Positions 25,953-36,365 of a stretch of DNA of 64,000 nt are shown here, piece by piece. Source of the DNA: Armatimonadota bacterium (GTDB taxonomy: Bacteria > Sysuimicrobiota > Sysuimicrobiia > Sysuimicrobiales > Sysuimicrobiaceae); the NCBI GenBank assembly GCA_031432545.1, contig JAVKGX010000002.1:1-64000 (forward strand), written 5' to 3'. The notes beneath the pieces are model-generated. The model was not told where the DNA came from, made no database searches, and saw only the letters and a list, made by a program, of their open reading frames with translations. The translations under genes were made by a program, and so were the position numbers. Every line of letters starts with the position of its first letter. Positions within the stretch are counted from its first letter, which is position 1.

Positions 25953-26282
25953 ATGTACCTCGTCTGTCTGATCACCGCGTCCACACCGGACGAGGCGTCA
26001 CGGATCGCGCGCGCCCTGGTGGAAGAACGCCTGGCGGCGTGCGTGAACGTCGTGCCGGGGATCCGTTCCGTGTACCGATGGCGGGAGGCGATCGAGGAGG
26101 CTGACGAGCTCTTGCTGGTGGCCAAGACCACCGCGGCATCGTTCGAACGCCTACGCGAACGCGTCCTCGCGCTGCACAGCTACGAGGTTCCGGAGATCGT
26201 CGCGCTGCCGATCGAAAGCGGCCACCCGGACTATCTGATGTGGATGGCGGAATCCGTCGGCGGCAGCGCGGCCGGCCGCTGA
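25953..26282 (+). CDS. cutA: Divalent-cation tolerance protein CutA
   Basis: A trimeric ferredoxin-like protein, 109 aa, of the CutA1/PII-like family. It was first linked to copper tolerance, but the general role is unclear. Signatures: [46 protein letters not shown], and [24 protein letters not shown]. The ATG at 25953 fits the family N-terminus, four codons after an earlier in-frame ATG. surE begins three bases after the stop, so the two are co-transcribed. Confidence 0.93.
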   Translation: MYLVCLITASTPDEASRIARALVEERLAACVNVVPGIRSVYRWREAIEEADELLLVAKTTAASFERLRERVLALHSYEVPEIVALPIESGHPDYLMWMAESVGGSAAGR

Positions 26283-26285
26283 CCC

Positions 26286-27080
26286 ATGCACATCCTCGTG
26301 ACCAACGACGACGGCATTCAGTCCGAGGGGCTGCACGCGCTGGTGCGCGCGCTGGAGACGGTCGGGATCGTACACGTCGTGGCGCCCCACCACGAACGGT
26401 CGGCGAGCGGACACGCGATCACGCTGCACAAGCCACTGCGCGCGTTCGCAGTCGAGATTCCCGAATCGCGCGCAGCGGCATGGGCGACGACGGGGACGCC
26501 GGCGGACTGCGTGGTGCTGGCGGTCTACGACCTGCTGCCGCAACGCCCCGACCTCGTCCTCTCCGGCATCAACGTCGGCGCCAACATCGGACACGACCTC
26601 ACGTACTCCGGTACGGTCTCCGGGGCGATGGAGGCGGCGATTATGGGGATCCCGGCGATCGCCGTATCGGTGGATGCGCTGGATGAGGCTCGCTTCGACG
26701 TCGCGGCGTCGTTTGCGGCCGCGCTCGTCCAGCAGGTTTGCAGGCACGGCATGCAGGAGGACACGCTGCTGAACGTGAACGTGCCGAACCGTCCTGCCGA
26801 CCAGATCCGTGGCGTGGCCCTGACGCGACAGAGCGCCGGCCGGTACATCAACCGGCTGGAGCGTCGGGAGGATCCTCGCGGCCGTCCCTACTACTGGCTG
26901 TTGGGCGAGCGCGCGACCGGGCAGGCGCCGGAGGGGACCGACAGCCACGCCCTGGCGGCCGGTTACATCTCGGTCACGCCGGTGCAGATGAACATGACCA
27001 ACGAGTCGATGCGACTGGCCATGCAGGCGTGGGAGCTGGACAGGCTGTTGACGCGCGGAGTGCGAAGCCGACGGTCCTAA
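26286..27080 (+). CDS. surE: 5'-nucleotidase SurE
   Basis: A metal-dependent survival-protein phosphatase acting on nucleoside monophosphates and short polyphosphate. At 264 aa it has the N-terminal metal site [16 protein letters not shown], the [14 protein letters not shown] loop, [37 protein letters not shown] with the conserved Asn/Ser, and the C-terminal dimerising arm ([20 protein letters not shown]). It immediately follows cutA. The ftsE operon begins about 90 bases later. Confidence 0.95.
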   Translation: MHILVTNDDGIQSEGLHALVRALETVGIVHVVAPHHERSASGHAITLHKPLRAFAVEIPESRAAAWATTGTPADCVVLAVYDLLPQRPDLVLSGINVGANIGHDLTYSGTVSGAMEAAIMGIPAIAVSVDALDEARFDVAASFAAALVQQVCRHGMQEDTLLNVNVPNRPADQIRGVALTRQSAGRYINRLERREDPRGRPYYWLLGERATGQAPEGTDSHALAAGYISVTPVQMNMTNESMRLAMQAWELDRLLTRGVRSRRS

Positions 27081-27171
27081 AGCGGGGCTCGTCTTCGTCA
27101 AAACGGCAGGATTTCCGCCGTTGCGGGTCGAACGCAGCGACAATCGCAGCATCGCATCGGAGCCAACGATC

Positions 27172-27885
27172 GTGCCGATCATCACCCTCGACGCGGTCAC
27201 GAAGGTCTTTCCCAACGGCATCGCGGCGCTGCAGGACGTCTCCCTCTCGGTCGAAGAGGGGGAGTTTGTCTTCGTCGTGGGGCCGACCGGCACGGGCAAG
27301 TCCACGCTGCTCCGCCTGCTGTACCGGGAAGAGGTCCCCACCCGCGGGGCGATCCACGTCGCCGGGTTCGCCGTCCACGCCCTGCATCCCGCCGCCATCC
27401 CCCGGCTGCGCCGCGCGATGGGGGTCGTGTTCCAGGACTTCAAGCTCCTCCCGGGCCGCACCGTCTTCGAGAACGTCGCCTTCGCGCTGCGCGTGACGGG
27501 GACGCCGCCGGACTGGATCCCCGGCCGCGTCCGGGCCGCTTTGGAACTGGTCGGTCTCGTGGACCGCGCCGACGCGTTTCCGCACCAGCTGTCCGGCGGC
27601 GAACAGCAGCGCGTGAGCATCGCGCGCGCGATCGTCAACCACCCGCCTTTGCTCCTGTGCGACGAGCCCACTGGCAACCTGGATCCGGACACCTCGTGGG
27701 AGATCGTCAAGCTGCTTTCGCGCATCAACCTGCGGGGGACCACGGTCGTGATGACGACCCACAACAAGACCATCGTGGACATCCTGCGCCGCCGCGTGGT
27801 GGAGATGCACGGCGGACGGATCGTCCGCGACGAGGCGCAGGGTCGGTACGCGTCGGGGCGCACGAGGGAGGCGCCGGGGCGGTGA
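27172..27885 (+). CDS. ftsE: Cell-division ATP-binding protein FtsE
   Basis: The ATPase half of FtsEX, which couples ATP hydrolysis in the cytosol to activation of peptidoglycan hydrolases outside. At 237 aa it shows [15 protein letters not shown], the Q-loop [19 protein letters not shown] typical of Fts[26 protein letters not shown] and the H-loop MTTHNK. The GTG at 27172 puts the first strand at the family position; a TTG 51 bases upstream is in frame but adds an unrelated tail. The stop overlaps the ftsX ATG (TGATG). The M23 hydrolase downstream is the expected target of the complex. Confidence 0.95.
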   Translation: MPIITLDAVTKVFPNGIAALQDVSLSVEEGEFVFVVGPTGTGKSTLLRLLYREEVPTRGAIHVAGFAVHALHPAAIPRLRRAMGVVFQDFKLLPGRTVFENVAFALRVTGTPPDWIPGRVRAALELVGLVDRADAFPHQLSGGEQQRVSIARAIVNHPPLLLCDEPTGNLDPDTSWEIVKLLSRINLRGTTVVMTTHNKTIVDILRRRVVEMHGGRIVRDEAQGRYASGRTREAPGR

Positions 27886-28889
27886 TGCCCACCCAGACGC
27901 CCGCTCGCCCCGTGGACTCCGGCATGGCGGACGCACCGGCGAAGGCCCCGGTCTTCCGCCCGGCCCCGCGCCCTGCCAGCGTGCCCCTGCGCGCTCGCCT
28001 GCGCGCGCTGGCCGCGTCGGTCGGTTACGCCGTCCACGAGGGCGGGGTGGCCTTCCGTCGCAACGGGCTGATGAGCACCGCAGCGGTCACCACGATCCTC
28101 GTGGCGCTGCTGGCACTGGGGGCGTCGGTGCTGCTGGCGATGAACCTCAGCCTGCTGGCGGCGCGGGTGCAAGAGCAGCTCGTCGCGGTCGTCTACGTCA
28201 AGGACGGCATCAGCCCACAGCGCATCGAGGCGCTGCGCCGCGAGATCGAGCAGACGCCGGGGGTGGCCAGCGTCACGTTCGTATCGCGCCAGCAGGCCCT
28301 GCAGCGCCTGCAGGCGTCCTTGGCGGACAACGTGGATCTGCGCGACGTCGTCCGGACCAATCCCCTGCCGGACTCCTTCGAGGTGCGCGCCATTCGGGCG
28401 GCCGATCTGGCGACGGTGGCGCGCGGCCTCGCCGACCTCCCCGGCGTGCAGGACGTCACCTACGGCGCCGACGTCACCGATCGGGTCGTCGCGGCCTCCC
28501 GCCTGGCACGCGGCGTCGGGGTCGGAGCGACCGCTCTGCTGGCGGCCGTCGCGCTCGTGGTGATCCTCAACACGCTCCGACTGACGATCGCGTCGCGCCG
28601 TGCTGAGATCGAGATCATGCGGCTGGTCGGTGCGACGAATGCGTTCGTGCGCGGGCCGTTCGTCGTGGAAGGCCTGCTGCAGGGAACGATGGCGGCGTGC
28701 GTGGCGCTGGTCGTCTTGGGCGTCGGGTACGCGGTCGTGCTGGATTGGGTGCTGGAGGCGTGGCCGGTCCTGCCGGCGGTCGGCCTGTCCGCGGCGCTGC
28801 CGGTCCTGGCGAGGGCGTTGCTGGTCGGAGGCGCGATCGTCGGCGTGGGGGGGAGCCTGCTGGCGATCGCCCGTTTCCTGAGGGTGTAG
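27885..28889 (+). CDS. ftsX: Cell-division protein FtsX
   Basis: A membrane protein with four helices that transmits FtsE activity to an extracellular hydrolase. It is 334 aa with a cytosolic Pro/Ala-rich head of about 50 residues. The first helix is near [26 protein letters not shown] large extracytoplasmic domain follows ([26 protein letters not shown] ... [10 protein letters not shown]), then three C-terminal helices ([36 protein letters not shown], and the last). [26 protein letters not shown] is the family signature. It is translationally coupled to ftsE. Confidence 0.95.
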   Translation: MPTQTPARPVDSGMADAPAKAPVFRPAPRPASVPLRARLRALAASVGYAVHEGGVAFRRNGLMSTAAVTTILVALLALGASVLLAMNLSLLAARVQEQLVAVVYVKDGISPQRIEALRREIEQTPGVASVTFVSRQQALQRLQASLADNVDLRDVVRTNPLPDSFEVRAIRAADLATVARGLADLPGVQDVTYGADVTDRVVAASRLARGVGVGATALLAAVALVVILNTLRLTIASRRAEIEIMRLVGATNAFVRGPFVVEGLLQGTMAACVALVVLGVGYAVVLDWVLEAWPVLPAVGLSAALPVLARALLVGGAIVGVGGSLLAIARFLRV

Positions 28890-28891
28890 CG

Positions 28892-30034
28892 GTGAGGCGG
28901 GCCCGGCATCGCGCAGCGGCAGCGGTGGTGGCGGTCCTCGTGGCGGCCATACCCGTGCAGGCGGGGACCGCCACCGTCCAGCAGAAGCGGCAGGAGCTGG
29001 ACGAGATCCGCCAGCAGCTGGACGAAAAGCGCCGCGAACTCCGTCGTACGCGCCGGGCCGAGCGGAGCGTGTTGGGCGAACTGCGGCAGATCGAAGACAC
29101 GCGCGATCGGTTGGCGGCCGAACTGCGCGACCTCGAGTCCCGGCTGCGGTTTGTGCGCAAACGGCAGGAAGCCACGGAGATCCGCGTGATGGCGCTCACC
29201 GAGCTTCTCGCGCTGCGCGAGAAGCAGCTGGCCGGCCGCCTGCGCGACATCTACCGATGGGGGAGGACCGGTTACGTCGACGTCCTGCTCGGGGCAGCCG
29301 ACTTCGGGGAACTGGTGACCCGATTCCACTTCCTCGGTCGGATCGTGAGCGCCGATGCTGATCTGATTCGGAGGACAGCGCGTGAACGCCAGACGTGGCA
29401 GGCGCTGCGCGAAGAACTGACCGAGCAGCGTTCGGAGATCGAGTCACTCGTGCAGGAAGTGGCCGCGCGAAAGCGGTCGCTGGAGGCGCAGGAGGAGAGC
29501 AAGCGGGCGCTGCTGCGGCGGATCGAGCGGGAGCGCGCGACCTTCGAGAACCTGGTCGCGGAGCTCGAGGAGGACTCGCGCCGGCTGGAGCGCCTCATCC
29601 GGCAGCTGACCCCGTCAACCGGTCCGGACCCGCACCGCCTGGGGTTGCGCGTGCGCGCGGGGTTTTTGTGGCCGGCGCGCGGGGCGATCACGTCGGGGTT
29701 CGGGCTGCGCCGGCACCCCATCTTCCGTCTCACGCGCATGCACAACGGTGTGGACATCGCCGCGCCTTGGGGGAGCCCGGTCCTCGCCGCCGCGCCGGGC
29801 AAGGTCCTCTACACCGGCTGGTTCGGGGGGTACGGTAAGATGGTGCTGCTCGACCACGGGTCCGGTGTCACGACCCTCTACGGACACCTGTCACAGATCC
29901 TGGTGCGCACCGGCCAGGTCGTGGCCCGCGGACAGGTGATCGGGCGCGTGGGCAGCACCGGCTACAGCACCGGGCCGCATCTCCACTTCGAGGTCCGCGT
30001 CGACGGACGGCCGGTCGACCCGCTGGGAAGGTAG
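28892..30034 (+). CDS. Coiled-coil M23 peptidoglycan endopeptidase (EnvC/PcsB-like)
   Basis: A secreted murein hydrolase of 380 aa. It has a short signal peptide ([17 protein letters not shown]). A long coiled coil follows at about residues 30-245, rich in heptads such as [23 protein letters not shown] and [14 protein letters not shown]. The C-terminal LytM domain carries [26 protein letters not shown] with the zinc His/Asp and [12 protein letters not shown] with the last His pair. Both HxxxD and HxH sets are present, so it should be catalytic. The GTG start is three bases after the ftsX stop; FtsEX-controlled activation through the coiled coil is the likely mechanism. Confidence 0.92.
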   Translation: MRRARHRAAAAVVAVLVAAIPVQAGTATVQQKRQELDEIRQQLDEKRRELRRTRRAERSVLGELRQIEDTRDRLAAELRDLESRLRFVRKRQEATEIRVMALTELLALREKQLAGRLRDIYRWGRTGYVDVLLGAADFGELVTRFHFLGRIVSADADLIRRTARERQTWQALREELTEQRSEIESLVQEVAARKRSLEAQEESKRALLRRIERERATFENLVAELEEDSRRLERLIRQLTPSTGPDPHRLGLRVRAGFLWPARGAITSGFGLRRHPIFRLTRMHNGVDIAAPWGSPVLAAAPGKVLYTGWFGGYGKMVLLDHGSGVTTLYGHLSQILVRTGQVVARGQVIGRVGSTGYSTGPHLHFEVRVDGRPVDPLGR

Positions 30035-30099
30035 ACACAGGATCGGGAACCGATGACCAGGGCGTCTTGGCCCCGGTGCGTCGGTCGGAGGGTGCCGAG

Positions 30100-31305
30100 A
30101 TGAGGAAGCCACATTCCGCCGTCCCATGGCTGGCAGGGCTGGTGGCCTTGCTGTTGGTGTTCTCGGCGGGCTACGCGCTGGGGTCGCGCAACGCGGTCGA
30201 GGCCGCCGACCCGCGTAGCGAGGGGTTGCGGATGCTGCAGGCGCTCGCCGACGAACTGCAGCGCACCTACATCCAGCGGAATCTCGACTGGCGCAAGCTG
30301 TACGACGGTGCCGCGCGCGGGATGCTGGAAGCGTTGGGCGACCCCTATACCGCGTTCTTCGACCAGCAGGGTTTCCGACGGTTCCAGGAGGACTTCCGGG
30401 GCTTTTTCTTCGGGATCGGGATCTTCATCGAGAAGAAGGACCGGCGGCTTGTTGTCGTCTCGCCGATCGAGAACACGCCGGCGGCGCGCGCCGGATTGCG
30501 CGCCGGAGACCACATCACGCACGTGGACGGCGTTCCCACCGACACCATGCCAATCGAGGAGGCCGTGGCGCGCATCCGGGGCCCCAGGGGCACGCAGGTG
30601 AAGCTGCGGATCGTGCGCGGTGAACAAGCCTTCGAGGTCGCGATCACCCGCGACCGGATCGAGATCGTCAGCGTGCAGGACGAGCGGGGGCTGTCTGACA
30701 ACGAACGTGAGCTGATCCGCCGCGCCAACGTCTCCTACATCCGCATCCTAGCCTTCCACCAGGACACCGCCGAGCGGTTCGCGCAGCAGATGCGCCGGGT
30801 GCAGGCCGCCTCGACGGCGGGTCTGATCCTGGACCTGCGCTTCAATCCCGGTGGGCTGGTGGACCAGTGCACCCGGGTCGCGGACCACTTCGTGCCGCGG
30901 GGTCCGATCCTGTACGAGGTGGACCGCAACGGTCGGAGCCGCGCGGTCAACGCCACACCGCGCGAGAAGTACCGCAAGCCCGTGGCCGTACTGGTCAACG
31001 AGGGGACGGCTTCATGCAGCGAGATCCTCGCCGGTGCGCTCCAGGACTCGGGCGTCGCCACCCTGGTGGGCCAGCGGACGTTCGGCAAGGGCGTGATCAC
31101 CTCGGTCGTCGACTTGCCGGGGGGCCGCGGCGCGACGATCACGTCGGCCAAGTATCTGACGCCGGCCCGGCGCGACGTGCACTCGAAAGGCATCCAGCCG
31201 GACGTCGTCGCCGGGGCCAAGGTCGAGGGCAGAAGCGAGGCCGAGGCCAACGCGATCCGGCTCGAGCAACTGCGCCGGGCGATCGAGGCGATCCAGAGAA
31301 GGTGA
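30100..31305 (+). CDS. C-terminal processing peptidase, S41 family
   Basis: A periplasmic or extracellular protease of 401 aa that trims protein C-termini. It starts with an N-terminal anchor (VPWLAGLVALLLVFSAGYALG), then a tail-recognition region (FRGFFFGIGIFIEKKDRRLVVVSPIE), a PDZ domain (AGLRAGDHITHVDGVPT) and the S41 core. The catalytic pair is Ser305 in NEGTASCSEILAG and Lys330 in RTFGKGVIT. The ATG at 30100 is preferred over an ATG 11 codons earlier, because it starts at the positively charged end of the anchor. It follows the M23 gene, a common ftsEX-envC-ctp arrangement. Confidence 0.95.
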   Translation: MRKPHSAVPWLAGLVALLLVFSAGYALGSRNAVEAADPRSEGLRMLQALADELQRTYIQRNLDWRKLYDGAARGMLEALGDPYTAFFDQQGFRRFQEDFRGFFFGIGIFIEKKDRRLVVVSPIENTPAARAGLRAGDHITHVDGVPTDTMPIEEAVARIRGPRGTQVKLRIVRGEQAFEVAITRDRIEIVSVQDERGLSDNERELIRRANVSYIRILAFHQDTAERFAQQMRRVQAASTAGLILDLRFNPGGLVDQCTRVADHFVPRGPILYEVDRNGRSRAVNATPREKYRKPVAVLVNEGTASCSEILAGALQDSGVATLVGQRTFGKGVITSVVDLPGGRGATITSAKYLTPARRDVHSKGIQPDVVAGAKVEGRSEAEANAIRLEQLRRAIEAIQRR

Positions 31306-31312
31306 GTTCCCC

Positions 31313-32554
31313 TTGGGACACAGGCGGGGCGGACGAGCACGTGGCGGGGGCCGCAAGGGCCGCGCCCTGAAGCGGCTGCCCCTGCTCGGGGCGGTCGTGC
31401 TGGTCGTGGTCGCCGGTGTTTTCGCCTGCGTCCGCGTCGCCCCAGAGACCCGCTCGCCCGCACCTCCGCCTGTGGCCACCGGCACGCCCCCGTCGGTCGT
31501 GCCCTCACCGGCTCCCACGGCACCCGCCGCCGACTTCCGCGATCTCGATCCGCGAGCCGACAGCCTCCGCGACGAGGTGCTGGCGGCCCTCCCAGACGGC
31601 GCCGAGGCTCAGCCGCAGGCCGAAGAGGTCCGCCGGGAAGGGTCTTTGCGCTGGCGCCACGTCGTGTACACCGTCACGGTACCGACCACGGCGAACCTCA
31701 AGGTGGTTACCGGCCACCTCGTGCGCGCGGCGGAGGAATCCGGGGGCGTCGTCGTAGCCAGCCGGCCCCAGGACTCTGGTCAGGTGATCGAGATCGGGTT
31801 AGAAGCAGAGGGCAAAGTCCTGCCCGTCCTGCGGATCCTCCTCAGACTGAGAACGGGCTCCGTCGTGCCGTTCGCCCAGCCCCGGGTGGCGATCATCCTC
31901 GACGACGCCGGAGGCAACCTCGGCGAGCTGACCCGGGCGCTGGCGATCGGCCGGCCGGTGGCGCTGGCGATCCTGCCTGGGTTGCGCCACTCGACGGAGC
32001 TCGCGCGCGAGGCCACGGCGAGCGGCCTGGTGGTGATGCTGCACCAGCCGATGGAGCCGGACGACGCCGCGAAGGTCGAGCTGATGGGCCCCGGCGGCGT
32101 GCACGCGGCCATGACGGACGAGCAGATCGCGCGTGTGGTGGCCCAAAACCTCGACGGTCTGCCGGGGGTGGTCGGCGTCAACAACCACATGGGTTCGCGC
32201 GGCACCGCCGACGCGCGGGTCGTGCGCGCGGTGCTGCGGGTGGTCCAACAGCGCGGGTTGTTCTTCGTCGACTCGCGAACGTCGCCGCACAGCGTGGTGG
32301 ACCAGGTCGCGGCCGAGCTCGGGGTGCCGGTCGCGGCGCGGGCGGTGTTTCTCGACAACAGCACCGACCCGGAAGCGATCCGCACACAGGTCCGGCTGCT
32401 GATCCGCGTCGCAAGGGAGCGCGGCAGCGCCGTCGCGATCGGTCACGCGAACCGACCGAACACCGCGGAGGTCCTCCGGGACATGGTGGCGGAGATCGAA
32501 TCTGCGGGCGTGCGGATTGTGTCGGTGAGGGAGATCGTCGGCGCCCGGCGGTAG
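31313..32554 (+). CDS. Divergent polysaccharide deacetylase family protein
   Basis: A 413-aa exported protein. After a basic N-terminus comes an anchor (LLGAVVLVVVAGVFACVRV), a Pro-rich linker (about residues 45-70), a small beta domain, and then a deacetylase-like barrel: VAIILDDAGGNLGELTRAL, PVALAILPG, VVMLHQPMEP, GVNNHMGSRGTADARVVRAVL, LFFVDSRTSPHSV. This divergent family keeps the NodB-like fold but its activity is not well known; it often sits beside ctp and envC-type genes, as here. The TTG start stands six bases after a GGTGAG at the ctp stop. A role in cell-wall modification is inferred. Confidence 0.88.
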   Translation: MGHRRGGRARGGGRKGRALKRLPLLGAVVLVVVAGVFACVRVAPETRSPAPPPVATGTPPSVVPSPAPTAPAADFRDLDPRADSLRDEVLAALPDGAEAQPQAEEVRREGSLRWRHVVYTVTVPTTANLKVVTGHLVRAAEESGGVVVASRPQDSGQVIEIGLEAEGKVLPVLRILLRLRTGSVVPFAQPRVAIILDDAGGNLGELTRALAIGRPVALAILPGLRHSTELAREATASGLVVMLHQPMEPDDAAKVELMGPGGVHAAMTDEQIARVVAQNLDGLPGVVGVNNHMGSRGTADARVVRAVLRVVQQRGLFFVDSRTSPHSVVDQVAAELGVPVAARAVFLDNSTDPEAIRTQVRLLIRVARERGSAVAIGHANRPNTAEVLRDMVAEIESAGVRIVSVREIVGARR

Positions 32555-32574
32555 GCCGCCGGTTGGAGTTTGCC

Positions 32575-33819
32575 ATGGACGCCCCCAATGCGCTGGAGAC
32601 TGCCCGAGGGCAGGTGCGCGCTGCGTGCGAGCGGCTTAAGCTGCCCCCGGACGTCTACGAGATCCTCAAGGAACCCCTGCGCGTCCTGGAGGTCAACATC
32701 CCGATCCGCATGGACGACGGGAGGATCCGCAACTTCCGGGCCTTCCGTGCCCAGCACAACGACGCCTTGGGCCCCACGAAGGGGGGGATTCGATACCATC
32801 CCGACGTGACGCTCGAGGAGGTCAAGGCCCTGGCGATGTGGATGACCTTCAAGAACGCCCTGGCGAACATCACCTACGGCGGGGCCAAGGGCGGGGTGAT
32901 CTGCGACCCGAGATCGCTCAGCGAGGGTGAGCTGGAGCGGTTGAGCCGGGGATACATCGCGGCGATCGCACGCATCGTCGGACCCGAGCAGGACATCCCG
33001 GCCCCGGATGTCTACACCAACCCGAAGATCATGGCCTGGATGATGGACGAGTTCAGCCGGCTGCGCGGGTTCTACACGCCAGGCGTGATCACCGGAAAGC
33101 CGACTACCATCGGCGGGTCGGCGGGGCGCGATACCGCGACCGCCCGGGGCTGTGCCTTCGTGGTCCGGGAGGTCGCCCGCGAGCGGGGCGTTGAGCTGCG
33201 CGGCGCGCGGGTGGCCGTGCAGGGCTTCGGCAACGCCGGCGCGCACGTCGTCGCTTTCCTGTCGGAGATGGGAGCCCGCGTCATCGCAATCAGCGACTCG
33301 CGGGGCGCGGTGTTCGCAGAAGACGGCATCTCGCCCGGTGCGGCCATCCGGCACAAGCAGGAGACCGGATCGGTCGTCGACCTGGAGGGGACCAGGCCGA
33401 TCGGGCAGGAGGAGCTGCTGACGCTGCCGTGTGAGATCCTCGTGCCGGCGGCGCTGGAGAACGCGATCAACGCCGATGTGGCGCACCGGGTTCGGGCGCG
33501 CATCGTAGCCGAGGCGGCCAACGGTCCGACGACCCCCCAGGCCGACGAGATTCTCTTCCGGCGCGGCGTGACGGTGATCCCGGACATCCTGGCGAACGCC
33601 GGCGGGGTCGTGGTCTCCTACTTCGAGTGGGTGCAGAACCTGCAGCACTACTACTGGAGCGAGGACGAAGTGACGCGCCGTCTCGAGCAGGTCCTTGTTC
33701 GGGCCGCGACCAACGTGCTCCGTCTGGCGGCGATGGACCAGATCTCCCTGCGCGATGCGGCGTACGTCATCGCGGTCAAGCGCGTCGCCGACGCGATGAG
33801 GGACAGGGGCTGGTACTGA
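32575..33819 (+). CDS. Glutamate dehydrogenase (GluDH family)
   Basis: Interconverts glutamate and 2-oxoglutarate plus ammonia with NAD(P). At 414 aa it is a hexameric short-type enzyme. Seen: GPTKGGIRYHPDVTLEEVKALAMWMTFKNAL, NITYGGAKGGVICDP with the catalytic Lys, QDIPAPDVYTN, VITGKPTTIGGSAGRDTATARG, the Rossmann GFGNAGAHVVAFL, and VVVSYFEWVQNLQHYYW. The ATG was chosen over a TTG four codons upstream because GGAG stands six bases before it. Proline dehydrogenase follows; together they suggest catabolism of proline and glutamate, fed by the Liv-type importer beyond. Confidence 0.95.
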   Translation: MDAPNALETARGQVRAACERLKLPPDVYEILKEPLRVLEVNIPIRMDDGRIRNFRAFRAQHNDALGPTKGGIRYHPDVTLEEVKALAMWMTFKNALANITYGGAKGGVICDPRSLSEGELERLSRGYIAAIARIVGPEQDIPAPDVYTNPKIMAWMMDEFSRLRGFYTPGVITGKPTTIGGSAGRDTATARGCAFVVREVARERGVELRGARVAVQGFGNAGAHVVAFLSEMGARVIAISDSRGAVFAEDGISPGAAIRHKQETGSVVDLEGTRPIGQEELLTLPCEILVPAALENAINADVAHRVRARIVAEAANGPTTPQADEILFRRGVTVIPDILANAGGVVVSYFEWVQNLQHYYWSEDEVTRRLEQVLVRAATNVLRLAAMDQISLRDAAYVIAVKRVADAMRDRGWY

Positions 33820-33870
33820 GACCGTCGCCCCACGGAGGAACCGCACCCTGCGACCCGGAATCCTCGCAGA

Positions 33871-34794
33871 GTGCTGCGCCAACTCTTCGTCTGGCTCTCC
33901 GAGCGCAAGGATCTGCAGGCGTTCGTCACCCGCAACCGTCTGGCGCATCGGGCCGCGCGGCGCTTCGTCGCCGGCGACACGCTGGAGGATGCCTGCCGCG
34001 TGCTCGGTGAGCTCAACACGCAGGGGATGCTCGCCACGCTGGACTTTCTGGGCGAGCGCACGACCAATCCCACAGAAGCCCACGCCGCCGCCGCGATGTA
34101 TCGCCGGGTCCTCGCCACGATCGCACAGCGCCGACTCGGCGCCAACGTCTCGTTGAAGCTGACGCAGATGGGCATCGACCTGTCGTGGGATCTGTGCATG
34201 GAGAACATGGTGGGCATCTGCGACGAAGCCGCACAGTACGGCAACTTCGTCCGGATCGACATGGAGAGCAGCCACTACACGCAGATGACCCTCGACCTGT
34301 ACCGCGAGCTCCGCAGGCGGGGATACGGGCCGGACACGGTCGGCGTCGTGATCCAGGCGTACCTGTACCGCAGCGAGCGAGACGTGGAGGATCTGATCGC
34401 CGAGGGCGCCCGCGTCCGCCTGTGCAAGGGGGCCTACGCCGAAGCGCCCGACGTGGCCTACCCCCGCAAGCGGGACGTGGACCGCAACTTCGTACGGCTG
34501 ATGGAGCGCCTGCTCGTGGCCGGGCGCTACCCGGCGATCGCCACGCACGACGAGGCCATCATCAACCACGCCAAGCGGTTCTGCCGACAGCGGGAAATTC
34601 CACCGACTCGGTATGAGTTCCAGATGCTGTACGGCATCCGGCGGGATCTGCAGAGGCGGCTGGTGCGGGAGGGTTACAACCTCCGGATCTACGTGCCCTT
34701 CGGCACCGAGTGGTACCCGTACTTCATGCGCCGTCTGGCGGAGCGACCCGCCAACGTGGGTTTCCTGCTGCTCAGCCTCCTCCGCGAACGGTGA
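33871..34794 (+). CDS. Proline dehydrogenase
   Basis: A monofunctional FAD-dependent PRODH of 307 aa that oxidises proline to pyrroline-5-carboxylate. The barrel signatures are present: TQGMLATLDFLGERTTNP, NVSLKLTQMGIDLS, FVRIDMESSHYTQMTLDLYREL, VGVVIQAYLYRSERDVEDLI, VRLCKGAYAEAPDVAYP, YPAIATHDEAIINHAK, and the C-terminal YEFQMLYGIRRDLQ and LRIYVPFGTEWYPYFMRRLAERP that binds the substrate carboxylate. The GTG start lacks a strong ribosome site. The partner P5C dehydrogenase is not in the window. Confidence 0.95.
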   Translation: MLRQLFVWLSERKDLQAFVTRNRLAHRAARRFVAGDTLEDACRVLGELNTQGMLATLDFLGERTTNPTEAHAAAAMYRRVLATIAQRRLGANVSLKLTQMGIDLSWDLCMENMVGICDEAAQYGNFVRIDMESSHYTQMTLDLYRELRRRGYGPDTVGVVIQAYLYRSERDVEDLIAEGARVRLCKGAYAEAPDVAYPRKRDVDRNFVRLMERLLVAGRYPAIATHDEAIINHAKRFCRQREIPPTRYEFQMLYGIRRDLQRRLVREGYNLRIYVPFGTEWYPYFMRRLAERPANVGFLLLSLLRER

Positions 34795-34987
34795 GGCCGG
34801 GCGGCGCGGGCAGGAAGGGCGGAGTCAGTCGGTCACATGGCGAGCAGGAGGTCGATGGCGCGGCGAGAACGTTATTCCTGACCGCGCAGCACCCGCGGGA
34901 AAAACCTCGGCCCGGTCCGGGCGAACGGCGGAACAGGGCTTCAAAGGGGGGTGGAGCCACAGCGTCGAGGAAGCGAGTAGACAGGTG

Positions 34988-35015
34988 TTGCGAAGTTCGT
35001 GAAGTATAGTATGAG
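34988..35015 (+). promoter_or_regulatory. Candidate promoter of the Liv transporter operon
   Basis: TTGCGA (34988-34993) and TATGAG (35010-35015) are 16 bases apart in the AT-richest part of a 293-base gap. A TATAGT at 35005 is an alternative -10 without a clear -35. The rest of the gap holds nothing I recognise. Confidence 0.35.
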
Positions 35016-35087
35016 ATTGTCTGGTGAAAAGTGTGGATACCGTGCCGGATCTTGCCCGGCAGATACCATGCGGAGAGGAGGGAAGGG

Positions 35088-36341
35088 ATGAACAGACCGA
35101 GGGTTTGGGGCACGGTCGTTCTGGCGTTGCTGGTCGCCTTGACCTCGTACGCCGCAGCCGCTCCCGTGCGGCTCGGGCCGGTGACCGACCCGATCGGGGT
35201 CGTGCGGGTCGCGCGCGGACAGCCAATCATCATCGCCTACTGGTTGGTCATCGCAGGTCCGAACGCCAGTTTGGGGGTGGACAGCCGGCGCGGCATCGAG
35301 CTGGCTATCGCCGACAAGCGGACAGTCGCGGGGCACCCGATTCGGCTGATCGGTGAGGACTCGGGCTGCAATGCCGAGGGCGGGGTGACCGCGGCCACGA
35401 AGATCGCGGCCAACCGGCAGGTCGTCGCCGCCGTCGGTTCGAGTTGCTCCAGCGAGGCGGTCCCCGGGGCTCCCATCCTGTGGCGCGCCGGGATCGTGAC
35501 GGTGTCCCCGTCCAACACCGCGCCGCGGCTGACCGCACCGGACCGCGGCCCCACCTACGACGGCTACCTTCGGACGGCGCACAACGACCAGGTACAGGGG
35601 CGTGTGGCAGCGCACTTCGCCTACCACGCGCTTTCCTCCCGCCGGGCGGCCACGATTCATGACGGCAGCCCGTACGCGGAGGGGCTGGCGAACGTGTTCG
35701 CCGACGTCTACCGGCGTCTGGGTGGCACGATCACGGCCCAGGAGGCGATCTCGCCCGGTGACACCGACATGCGGCCGGTGCTCACCCGGATCGCGACGGG
35801 GCGCCCGGACGTCATCTACTACCCGATCTTCGTGGCCGAGGGCGGGCACATCACCCGGCAGGCCAAGGAGGTGTCGGGTCTGGAGCGCACGCGGCTGATG
35901 GCTGCCGACGGGACGTTCTCTCCGGACTTCCTCCGGGCGGCCGGCCCGGCGGCCCGCGGCATGTTTCTGAGCAGCCCCGACCTCAGCGAGGAGGCGCTGG
36001 GCCCGCGCTACACCGAGTTCCTGCGCAAGCACCAGCAGCGCTACGGCGAGCGGCCTCTGTCGGCCTTCCACGCGCACGCCTACGACGCGGCGATGATGAT
36101 CTTCGCCGCCATCGAGCGGGTGGCGCGCAAGGACGCCGCCGGGAATACCTACATCGGCCGGAGGGCGCTGCGTGACGCGCTGTTCGCGACGCGGAACTTC
36201 CGCGGGATCACCGGCAACCTGACGTGCAACCAGTTCGGTGACTGCGCGGACCCGAAGATCGCGGTGTACGAGGTGGTGTCGGCGGATCCGGCCCAGTGGA
36301 GCCCGGGGACGGATCCCCGGAAGGTGTGGCCGCGCCGGTAG
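35088..36341 (+). CDS. Branched-chain amino acid-type ABC transporter substrate-binding protein
   Basis: A LivJ-like periplasmic-binding protein, 417 aa, with signal peptide (VWGTVVLALLVALTSYAAAAPV). Mature parts: SRRGIELAIADK, IRLIGEDSGCNAEGGVTAATKIAANRQVVAAVGSSCSS, YDGYLRTAHNDQVQGRVAAHFAYH, RRAATIHDGSPYAEGLANVFADVYRRLGGTI, ISPGDTDMRPVLTRI, HAYDAAMMIF. The ligand may be a branched-chain amino acid, an amide or urea; the family does not tell. The ATG at 35088 follows GAGGAGGGA. A terminator follows before livH, which would let the binding protein be made in excess of the membrane parts. Confidence 0.88.
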   Translation: MNRPRVWGTVVLALLVALTSYAAAAPVRLGPVTDPIGVVRVARGQPIIIAYWLVIAGPNASLGVDSRRGIELAIADKRTVAGHPIRLIGEDSGCNAEGGVTAATKIAANRQVVAAVGSSCSSEAVPGAPILWRAGIVTVSPSNTAPRLTAPDRGPTYDGYLRTAHNDQVQGRVAAHFAYHALSSRRAATIHDGSPYAEGLANVFADVYRRLGGTITAQEAISPGDTDMRPVLTRIATGRPDVIYYPIFVAEGGHITRQAKEVSGLERTRLMAADGTFSPDFLRAAGPAARGMFLSSPDLSEEALGPRYTEFLRKHQQRYGERPLSAFHAHAYDAAMMIFAAIERVARKDAAGNTYIGRRALRDALFATRNFRGITGNLTCNQFGDCADPKIAVYEVVSADPAQWSPGTDPRKVWPRR

Positions 36342-36365
36342 GGACGCGACCCGGCAGCCAGAACG